Positions 22,379 through 30,954 of a stretch of 64,000 nucleotides of DNA are shown here, in pieces; the first letter of the stretch is position 1, and each line of letters opens with the position of its first letter. The stretch is from Symsagittifera roscoffensis (taxonomy: Eukaryota; Xenacoelomorpha; Acoela; Convolutidae), in contig NC_087064.1 in the NCBI RefSeq assembly GCF_963678635.1, positions 32,898,369 through 32,962,368 on the forward strand. Direction: 5' to 3'. The notes beneath the pieces are model-generated. The model saw only the letters and a program-made list of their open reading frames with translations. It had not been told where the DNA came from and searched no databases. Both the position numbers and the translations under genes were made by a program.

Positions 22379-23032
22379 TATCTTTTATTGAAACCTCCTT
22401 CGAGATCTGGTTATTATAAGAACAATCATGGCAATTTTAACAACGGACCAGCAAACCAAGGGAACAACTGGTACAAACCGAGGGATGATGTGGACAAGAG
22501 ACGCTCTTGTGCCAATTGCAGTTCAACGGACCATCATGTGTCAGCATGCCCAACTTACAAACAAGGCATGAAAGCAATAGGCTTTAGCCTGGAGGACGAA
22601 GATGCGTCAGAAGTTGACCATGAGGATTTCATGAGAGGAGTAATCGCGAATTTCGGCCCGAGGTGTTTCTTTTGCAACTTGGAAGGTCATTTTAAATCAG
22701 ATTGTCCGCAATTCTGGGATGCAGTGGCAGACATCAAGCATCCAAGGCATGAAGAAGCTTTGTCAGGAGTGAAAGCCAGCAAGGCTCGCCTGTTGAGTGA
22801 AGCGGAGGCAAGCAGAAAAGAAAAACCTCATGAACTGGCGACGAAGAAAATGCAAGCGGTAACTGAAGAGACACGTGAGCCGGAACTAGTGACTGCGGCC
22901 GATGACTTCAAGATTGATTACAGGGCAGCCGCGAGGGATGCTCTAAATAGAGTGCAGCAGGAACTGGTGACGAAAGAGATCGAACAAAAAGTGAAACTCG
23001 ACTGGAGAATGAGATACTACAGGAGCAACTGA
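22379..23032 (+). CDS. Gag nucleocapsid segment with two CCHC zinc knuckles
   Basis: Open in the same frame as gag after its TAA, with no ATG at the start. Two CX2CX4HX4C knuckles are visible, CANCSSTDHHVSAC and CFFCNLEGHFKSDC, about 40 residues apart. This is the RNA-packaging part of Gag. Either the upstream stop is a decay mutation or the segment is made by readthrough; the many other lesions in this copy favour decay. Confidence 0.85.
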   Translation, partial: YLLLKPPSRSGYYKNNHGNFNNGPANQGNNWYKPRDDVDKRRSCANCSSTDHHVSACPTYKQGMKAIGFSLEDEDASEVDHEDFMRGVIANFGPRCFFCNLEGHFKSDCPQFWDAVADIKHPRHEEALSGVKASKARLLSEAEASRKEKPHELATKKMQAVTEETREPELVTAADDFKIDYRAAARDALNRVQQELVTKEIEQKVKLDWRMRYYRSN

Positions 23033-23084
23033 ATACCTTCGAAGCAACGGAGGTTGAGGAGACTAAAGCACCAAGCAGTTGAGC

Positions 23085-24503
23085 ATGAAACTTAATGTGA
23101 TCTCCGGTCAGAGGTTCGGCATGGTGCCACAAGGAAGCAAGATACAGTCGATAATTTCAGTGGCTGGACACCAGGTAATCAGAAATCTGAGTGAAACATC
23201 CGAGTTCACTTTGATGCATTTGGACTAATGTGCAGATTATCTGACGCAGGTGGAGCCACGCACTGAGTCGAGAGCTGTGCGAGCACTACTAACAACGGGT
23301 GGCCCTTGCACAAAGAAACTTCGTGGACGCTACCTGGAGGTCTATGGGCCGTATCAAGTGATGCTGAACGTGGATGGGATCAGTATCTACACTAGGACTT
23401 ATGTAACAACAGATAGTGACCAGATAGGGCAGATCTATGTGGGTGAGGAGGAACTCAAAGTCCGCAGGATAGGCCATGACGCCATGATGGAACAAGATGC
23501 AGTACACATTGGGTATGAAGCAGATGTGACCGCACATCTGCTCGACACCAACGGAAAGAAAATCGGAGTGACAGCGCTTCTGGACACAGGAGCGTTAGTG
23601 AGTGTGATGCCGATAAAAACTTGGGAAAGAATGGGCTTCACGAGGGAAGATCTAATTCCAACGAATCTCCGACTGGCCGCCGCCAATCGAGGAGCAATTT
23701 ACGTAGCCGGAAGAACACCAATAACTTTTCTCCACATGGGAGGACGGGATCTTTGGATGAGCTTCCTGGTGGTAGAGAATTTGGACGACGCCGAACAATT
23801 CATCTTGGGCAGAGATTTCGTCAGGAATTTTGACGTGATGATTGACTTGAACAACGGTGTGATATGGATTAGAAACCCGGACCGGAAGTATGTTAAGAAA
23901 ACAATTAATAGGAAAATAACAGACGAAAACAAGGTGCCAATTTTTTTAGATAGAAAAATAAAACTAAAGCCAGGACAAGCTGTGGTGGCAATTTTTGGAA
24001 TGAGAAATTTCAATTCGTTAAGTGATAGTAAACAGGTTTGCTTAGTACCGAATCCAAATAGTCAGAGTTCGGTGATTTTAGGCCGGAGCTTCTCGGTAAC
24101 GCGAAACGGACTGTGTGTCAGTGTGTTATTGAACACACTAGACACCACGGTTTCAATCCAGCGTGGAAAGAAGCTTGGTTACGCTTTGCCGATGAGGACC
24201 GACTATGAGGAGACAGAAAACTTGAAGAAACATAATGTGAAAAACTGTCCTTATCATGCCATCAAAGATAAAATTTTAAAGAGGATTAATGAATTACAAT
24301 CTATTCATAAATTGTTTTCAATGAAATCCGAAACGGACGACGGCTTATCAAGCTGCTCGAATTTTCCGGAACGCCCCTCGTCATATGAACTAGATTCTGA
24401 CAAACCGGTTTTGCCAGAAATAGAACATTTAAAAGGGAAAATAGGTGAGGGAGATTTCGATAAATTGCGGGACGTTTTAAATCGGAACGCAGATGTATTT
24501 TGA
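23085..24503 (+). pseudogene. Pol: aspartic protease and linker to RT
   Basis: An ATG at 23085 opens the pol frame; a stop near 23226 interrupts it and the frame is open again from 23250. The active site is LLDTGALVSVMP, at about 23578-23613. It is followed by FILGRDF, the second conserved block of retropepsins. The region after the protease (PNPNSQSSVILG, SVLLNTLDTT, SSCSNFPERP) is shared with the minus-strand copy. A TGA at 24501 replaces the Ser codon read there. Confidence 0.85.
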
Positions 24504-25228
24504 AAACATAAAGCGGATATCTGTTGCTGTAACTTCGTCGAACACGAAATTGAACTGGAAGAAGGTGCCGTTCCGCACAGATAAGGCGCAAGACGAATGA
24601 CGCCGTACAAGTCGGAAGCGTGCCGAGCGGAAATCGAAATGATGCTCGAATACGACATGATAGAACCCTCGAAATCGCCATGGGCTTGCGGGGTAGTAAT
24701 GGCAAAAAAGAAAGGGGGCAGGTAAGATTTTGTTGCGACTATCGCTATTTGAACGCGGTAACGATAAAAGATGCGTACCCGATACCGCGAATAGACGAGA
24801 GCCTCTTTAAGCTTGGTGATGCCAAGTTCTTCACCACATTGGACTTGGGTTCTGCCTTCTGGCAGGTCCCTCTGCGGAAGAAGGATAGAGAGAAAACCGG
24901 ATTCGCGTGCGAATTGGGATTGTACCAGTGGAAGAGGATGCCCTTTGGCTTCTGCAATGCAACGGCCACTTTTCAAAGACTGATGGCTCAGGCTTTGACC
25001 AGAGTGACCAAGAAATACGGGAATCTCGTGATGTGTTACGTGGATGACGTAGTCATAGCGACACCAGCCCTGGAAGACCATATTGATCGGCTCGATGAGG
25101 TCTTTGGATGTATTAAAAGAGCAGGCTTGAAATGCAAACCATCAAAATGTGAAATCCATAGGGATTCAATCAAGTACCTGGGAAGAATGGTGGACAGGCA
25201 TGGTGTGAGCCGGGCCCGGAAGCAGTAG
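24504..25228 (+). pseudogene. Pol: reverse transcriptase
   Basis: Gypsy-type RT: KSPWACGVVMAKKK before the fingers, FCCDYRYLNAVT, motif A TTLDLGSAFWQV, motif B RMPFGFCNATATFQRL, and motif C CYVDDVV at about 25036. Lesions are an in-frame TAA near 24582, a frameshift at about 24725 and another near 25212. The minus-strand copy reads through the first of these positions. The full palm is present, unlike in the minus copy. Confidence 0.92.
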
Positions 25229-25875
25229 AAGCAGTGTTGACATGGAAGGCTGCCAGAACGGACACACAGCTCCTGAGCTTCCTAGGGTTCGCCAACTACT
25301 ACCGGGAGTTCATAAAAGGATATGCGGACAAGGTGTATCCGATGCAGAAGCTGATGCGCAACAAAGGGAAAAAGTTCGAATGGAACGATGAAGCACAAGT
25401 TGCCTTCGAGAACATAAAGCGGGAACTGTGCGAAGCGCCAGTACTAGGCATGCCTACAGAAAATGGCATGTATGATCTTGACACAGACGCGTCGGTAGTA
25501 GCCATCTCAGGGATATTTCATCAGGAACAAGAGTGGAATGGAAGATCAGTTCTCCGTCCCATTGCATACGGCAGCAAGGTCTTGAGTGACACAGAGATGA
25601 AATATGGCGCACCTAAAGCAGAAATGTTTGCAGTGGTCACATTTGTAGAAAAATACCGCGCATACTTGGGGAGCGCTCCCTTTAAGTTACGCGTAGACAA
25701 CAGAGCGTTATCCTGGTTGAAGACCTACTCGATGGATCAGAGTTATATTGGTAGATGGATAGCAAGATTGGATGGCTACCATATGATAATCGAACACAGG
25801 ATGCGTGATAAACACCAGAATGCTGATAGCCTCAGCAAGAAAACTGAGTTCTATGAAAGATTGGAGCAGAAGTAA
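25212..25875 (+). pseudogene. Pol: RT connection and RNase H
   Basis: GFANYYREFIKGYAD marks the RT thumb and connection. RNase H follows: LDTDASVVAISGI with the first Asp, KAEMFAVVTFVEKYR with the Glu, LRVDNRALSWL with the second Asp, and HQNADSLSKK with the last Asp. The domain removes the RNA strand after copying. A TAA at 25873 stands where the minus copy has Glu; the same frame continues into the tether at 25876, so the break is a single substitution. Confidence 0.92.
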
Positions 25876-28794
25876 GCCAATCAGGCAGAAATAAAGGAGG
25901 GATTCTCGTTTCTGGACAAAGAAACTTATGAAGCGCTTCCCTTAACGAGATGGTTGGACAAGTCTGGACATCCAATTCCAGGACACCCTGAGTTACCTGT
26001 AGAGAAAGCAGCCGAGATAAAGATCCTATCCAAGGAGGACCCGGTCCCCTTGGATCTGTTACTGCGCTCGAATTTGGTCCAGCAAGAACTCTCTCGCATG
26101 AACATAAACAGCCTCTCATTATTGGATAAAACGGTGCAGGTCACACCGCAAGTGATGCGGATGCTGGGTGGATTGTTAGAAAGAGAAGTGACCAGAGATG
26201 ACCCCGAGTGGACAGCAGCCATGGCATCACTGACAGTCAGTGAGAAGGTGAAGATCATGCCGTCCAGACGACAACACGAAGAGAACGAGAGGGATTGTAG
26301 GACAATAGTTCAGCAACTAGTATCCTCAAAACCCCACGAGACTTTAACCAGTACTTCTTACGGACGGAAAGAACAGGGAAGCAGTACGCGAAGGAAAACC
26401 GTCACTTTTGTGGACCAGGATAAAGAAGGTGAGAAGGTAGAACAAACCCTGCTGCAAGACTGTTTGTCCGGGGGGGAGATGAACAATGAGAAGAGCCAGC
26501 GAGCACAAGATCAACAACCGGGACAAGAAAGTTTGTCCGGGGAGTCTGAGATAGATGAAAAAATTCCTGATGAGAAACAGGACCTGGAGAACAAGGTTTT
26601 GTCCGGGGAGTTCAGATGGATGCGAAGAAGGCACAGACATGATCTGGAGGAGCCTGCAGACTCCATCACAAACTCTTCAACAGATGACAATTCCCGAAAC
26701 TCAGGAATTGACACCTATGCAGACAGGAACTCGAGCTCGGGATCAGGACTGTCCGAACTAGCGATCCACACACTACTAGTGGAAACTCGGGCAAGGGATC
26801 TGGACAGAGAGGTGTACCAGGATCCTGACAGTGATCGCTACCTTATACCAAGCGAAAGAGTCTTTGACAACGCAGCGGATGATTTGGAGACAATAGCGGT
26901 ATCGAAACGTTCGATAAGTCTGTTGCCACAAAAAGAGTTAGTCAGGACTGATCTTCAGCCGTTCAAGCAAGAAACAAAGCCGCTGGCGAAGATTTGGTGC
27001 GTTAAGATGGAAGAAGACACACACCAGACCAATGAGTTGAATAGTCAGATGAGGGTCATGAAGACGTACTTGAAAGCGAGATACAGACTCTCGGATGTTC
27101 TAAGGGCGCAGAGAAATGATCGCATGACAAGCAACCTGAAAAGGTGGATCGAGAATGGTTCTCCGGATAAAGGGGACCTCGAGGAAGGTAGTTATCGTAT
27201 CCTGAGACAGTACTTCATGCAGAAGGAAGGGAGGTTATATTTGAACAAGGACGGGATTGTGGCTTGCAAAAAAAGAGAGGAAGACAGAGTCCTATACAAG
27301 TATAACGCGATAGTGTTGCCGCAACTCTATCAGACAAAACTTTTATTCAGGTCGCACGATCAGATGGGCCATCAGGCAATTGACAAAGTATACCAGAGGA
27401 TTCTGAAGCGCTTTGAGTGGCCTGGGATGAAGAAGGCATGCGAAAAGTGGGTAACAGCATGTCTGTCATGCCAACAGGTCAAGGATCCAAGGAAGTTGCG
27501 ATTTCCTTTACAATCGATCGAGTCGTCTGAGTCGATTGAGAAGAACGATGGAAACGAAGTCGTGGAGGAAGGAACGGATACATCGCTGGACCTGGATCCA
27601 AACGAGGTGATCGAAGCAGATGATGAAACCTTACCCTACGCAGAGGAAGATTGGCAGGATCCCGAACAGACCGAGGTTCCCAAAAATTTGGAACCAGATC
27701 TCCCGTTCACGATACAGACTCGACAAGGCGACGGGAGAAGACCCAGAAAGAAATACAACCGTTACGGTGACGAATTTGTAGTAGACAGGATAGATCTGGA
27801 AAAGATAGTGGAAGAAATGGTGGGTATAGAAGGCATAACAGTCTCACAAGACATCGACAGAGTAGATGATCACCACCAGGAATGGATCGAGGACAGGTCG
27901 AAACCCGAAGTAGAATTCGACGAGGAGCAATTGGAGTCCTACGAAGAAGATCTCACAAGTTTGCGAGTCTTGGAGTGGCTGAACGAAATGACATCAGACC
28001 CTAAAGAGACCAGCGTCACGATTCAAGACGTAGATCGTGAAAGCATGAAATACATCAAGACCGAACGAGATGATCCTTCCTGGGCTGCCCAGGAAGGACA
28101 ACTACTCATTCCAGCTTCTAACCTCGACTTGATATCCGGTATGCGATCGACGGGGACGTCGAAGGATATTTTTGTCCGGGGAGTGGGGGTAGGACTTACC
28201 CACACTGAAAACCTGATAATAAAAAAATTAAGAATGACAAGAGAGACAGGAGACTTAGAAGCAGAAATAGGCGAAGAACCTAAGAAACCTGACATAGGGA
28301 GGGTGGTTGAGTCATACTTTAACCTACCAAATGAGTATTCAAGTAACATAATATCAACAGACGGTGATTTCATACTCACAAATAGAACATGTGCGATAGC
28401 AATCACAGCAGACATGAGTTTTAGGACAGCGTTAGCGGCAAATTTTAAGAGAGAATACAAAAACGTGGAATTCCTTTGGAAGCAACGACCAGGAATAGGG
28501 GGCGTAGCAGCCTTGCCTCCGGCGACGTCACAGATACGGGGAAAGTACTTATGCTTCTTGGTGACGAGGGCGACGGAGAAGCGGCACGTGGACCCGGAAA
28601 ACCTAGTCTTGTCTTTGACGAGATTGAGAGACTTCCTCGTGGAAATGGACGTGAAGGAGCTCTCGCTTCCAGTGTACGATCCGAACAGAGGACGACTGCA
28701 TCCTCGGGAATTGTACGCGCTTGTACACGTGATATTCTTTGATACTAATATACAAGTATATCTACATAAGAAAGATTACCTAAGTATAGGCTGA
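25876..28794 (+). CDS. Pol: long tether, integrase zinc finger, acidic extension, C-terminal macrodomain
   Basis: The uninterrupted ORF begins at 25954 (946 codons). Residues 1-440 are a tether between RNase H and integrase, charged and with three LSGE/LSGG repeats. The HHCC finger (HDQMGH ... CLSC) spans about 467-509. The catalytic core that should follow KDPRKL is missing: sequence jumps at about 27540 to an acidic spacer that follows the integrase in the minus copy. From about residue 800 the C terminus matches the TARG1/OARD1-type ADP-ribose-binding macrodomain: FILTNRTCAIAITADMSF, GKYLCFLVTRATEK, NLVLSLTRLRDF, LSLPVYDPNRGRL, IQVYLHKK. The loops that hold ADP-ribose in TARG1 (GAGIA, GCGLDRL) are replaced, so catalysis is doubtful. 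In relatives this would be the extreme C terminus of Pol. Confidence 0.85.
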   Translation, partial: ANQAEIKEGFSFLDKETYEALPLTRWLDKSGHPIPGHPELPVEKAAEIKILSKEDPVPLDLLLRSNLVQQELSRMNINSLSLLDKTVQVTPQVMRMLGGLLEREVTRDDPEWTAAMASLTVSEKVKIMPSRRQHEENERDCRTIVQQLVSSKPHETLTSTSYGRKEQGSSTRRKTVTFVDQDKEGEKVEQTLLQDCLSGGEMNNEKSQRAQDQQPGQESLSGESEIDEKIPDEKQDLENKVLSGEFRWMRRRHRHDLEEPADSITNSSTDDNSRNSGIDTYADRNSSSGSGLSELAIHTLLVETRARDLDREVYQDPDSDRYLIPSERVFDNAADDLETIAVSKRSISLLPQKELVRTDLQPFKQETKPLAKIWCVKMEEDTHQTNELNSQMRVMKTYLKARYRLSDVLRAQRNDRMTSNLKRWIENGSPDKGDLEEGSYRILRQYFMQKEGRLYLNKDGIVACKKREEDRVLYKYNAIVLPQLYQTKLLFRSHDQMGHQAIDKVYQRILKRFEWPGMKKACEKWVTACLSCQQVKDPRKLRFPLQSIESSESIEKNDGNEVVEEGTDTSLDLDPNEVIEADDETLPYAEEDWQDPEQTEVPKNLEPDLPFTIQTRQGDGRRPRKKYNRYGDEFVVDRIDLEKIVEEMVGIEGITVSQDIDRVDDHHQEWIEDRSKPEVEFDEEQLESYEEDLTSLRVLEWLNEMTSDPKETSVTIQDVDRESMKYIKTERDDPSWAAQEGQLLIPASNLDLISGMRSTGTSKDIFVRGVGVGLTHTENLIIKKLRMTRETGDLEAEIGEEPKKPDIGRVVESYFNLPNEYSSNIISTDGDFILTNRTCAIAITADMSFRTALAANFKREYKNVEFLWKQRPGIGGVAALPPATSQIRGKYLCFLVTRATEKRHVDPENLVLSLTRLRDFLVEMDVKELSLPVYDPNRGRLHPRELYALVHVIFFDTNIQVYLHKKDYLSIG

Positions 28795-29182
28795 GTGACG
28801 TGCAAGAGGGTGTTAGGCTAAAGAATAAGTTATGTGGTGTGCGATATGTGTGTTATGTTAAGTTATGTGTTATGTTATTAAGATCTTGGGTAAGAAGGGG
28901 TTAGTGACCATGAACAACTGAATGACGACCTCAGGAATAGATCCAAAGTTTGGACTGTCCAACCTTAGGTCGAATTCCAAAATTTTAGAGACCGATTGAT
29001 TTTAATAAATTTTAGGAACAGAATCTTTTTATCTGACTGTTTTTAAATGAATTTTAACAAGAAGTTAAGGCGAAACTGACAAGTGTGATATTCGTGAACC
29101 TTTTTCTAGATCCTGATTGATCGTTTAATTACTCACTTGAGTCAAACCTTTGAATCAAACCGAATCGAACTTGAAGAACAGA
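28795..29182 (+). other. spacer between pol and ORF4
   Basis: About 390 bp with no ORF. It contains GTGTTATGTTAAGTTATGTG-type short repeats and AT-rich stretches. It could hold a start for a subgenomic or spliced transcript of the downstream ORFs, but no specific signal is recognisable. Confidence 0.4.
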
Positions 29183-30954
29183 ATGGATAATTTCAACTTG
29201 GATGAATTGATGGACCTGACAGATGCATATGTAGGACCGATGATAGATGCGATCTATCGTCGGCTAATGGATTGAGACTTTGCTCTGGAGGACCCAGAGG
29301 TAGTCATGTTGCTGACCGCTCTGATCAACATCTTGGGGCATGACAACCGTGGGGACCGCCTCACGCAAGTCCTGTTGATGGCAGCATATGGAGAGAGGGG
29401 AGTACTAGACCGCCCGAACATGAGAGTGATGAGGTGGAGAAACGGGGCTCTCTCAGGGAGTGACTTGGCGAATGAGCCTGGATTGGGAAGTTCTAGGACT
29501 TACCAACCAGGTGAAATGCCTATGCCCTCCAAGCCCAAAACTGGGCTGACGAGAATGCATCAGGAGATGAACAGCGAGGCTGCCTCGTCTGGTTCCCCAC
29601 TGAGAGCAGCTGTGCCACCAAAGAGGGCGAAAGTAGAACAGAAGGTTCAGACGAACCGAACCATGCAAGATCTGGATGGGATAAAGGACGAACTGGGAAG
29701 AACGAAAAGGGAGCTGGACGAGATGACCAAAACCATGCTCAGTACGGAGGAAGATCGGGACATATGGAAGAAATTGTTCGAAGACTGCAACAAAAAGCAG
29801 GGTCAAGAAATTGAGCGTTTGAGGCAGGACTACAAGGAGCGATCGGAACGGAGGGCGCTGACCACGGCCGTGGAGAAGGTGATACCTGCAAGGAGTATTC
29901 CTCGTGGGCAGTCCCCGATGGAGCTCTTGACGCCTCGAGAAATGAGTCAGACAACGGAGACACGGCTCCCGACAGCGACAGATCGAGTGACAATCCCGGA
30001 CCCTAGTGACACCGTGGGTGACCCCGTCGTGGAACAAACGGTGAGGAAGCTGATAGAGACAGCTGGACGACTGGTTGCCAACAAGAATGCGCCAGGTTCC
30101 GGGGTGACTGCACCCTATGGAACGATCGATGACACGGGCAGAGTACGACTCTCCCAGACCGTGATCAGACAGGGAATAAGCGACGTGACGCCACTAATGG
30201 GGAGCTCTAAGGCCCCAGAAAGAAGAATACAGAAGATGCCAGTGAAGAAAGTGTCACGTGTAATAGACATACAAAAGAACAATCAATTGAGATATAACTT
30301 CACGGTAGTTCCGGAGACAGATCCGAGAGCTTGCTTCAATCGAGCGACTTGGAACCCGGCAGTAAACCTGCAACAACCGCCACTGGGGACATCGCATTTG
30401 ATACTGGGAGAGAGTTTGGTCAGAGTACTATCGAATTTGAGGACCTCTTGGGTCACCACTGTGATGGCCTTCGGAGGAGCGACTATAGCCCAGTTATATC
30501 GGATGGTGGAACTAATGAATCCAGGGAGGATCCCCAGTGTGATGATCCAGGTTGGAACAAACAACATCTCGAGAAGTTCGGATGAGGAGGAAGCGGATGA
30601 GGAGGAAGCAATGGGAATCGATGATGGTGTGCATTTTTCACTACTCTCTGGCAGAAGTTCAACTGCGCGGTACTGACCGTTTGCACTGTGCCTATGAATG
30701 CAAGAAGCTTGACAGCAGCAGGGAGAAGGCACAACGAAGGAGTGGTCAAGTGGAACAAAATTTTAAGGAATCTCGCAAGTCGGAATGCCGGAAGGATGAT
30801 CCGACATCGAACATGAGCTGAGAGCGATGGATCAGGCCAGGCTGACCACGGCGGCATCCACTTCGATAGTATAGAACGACAGGCTTGGTTGAACAGAGTC
30901 TTCCAGGAGCGATTGGATGAGTTAGATCAGAACTCTTTGACACAGGAGTGCTGA
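29183..30954 (+). pseudogene. ORF4: coiled-coil plus SGNH-hydrolase protein
   Basis: Starts at ATG 29183 (MDNFNLDELMDL), has a TGA at 29273, then is open to 30676. A Leu/Ala-rich helical N-terminal domain is conserved in the minus array (LTALINIL, DLANEPGL). A Lys/Glu-rich coiled coil follows (about residues 160-235). From about residue 400 an SGNH fold appears: HLILGESLVRVL (block I, GES instead of GDS), VMAFGGATIAQL (block II) and IQVGTNNISR (block III). After a frameshift near 30640 and a TGA near 30819, the last block is GGIHFD with the His. SGNH enzymes are esterases or lipases; a comparable esterase occurs in ORF1 of some CR1/L2 non-LTR elements. Its role here is unknown. Confidence 0.75.

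Noticed and set aside
28171-28190. Programmed frameshift at the G run before the macrodomain.
   Set aside because: The two copies differ by one G; a simple indel in a homopolymer explains it and both copies carry many other indels.
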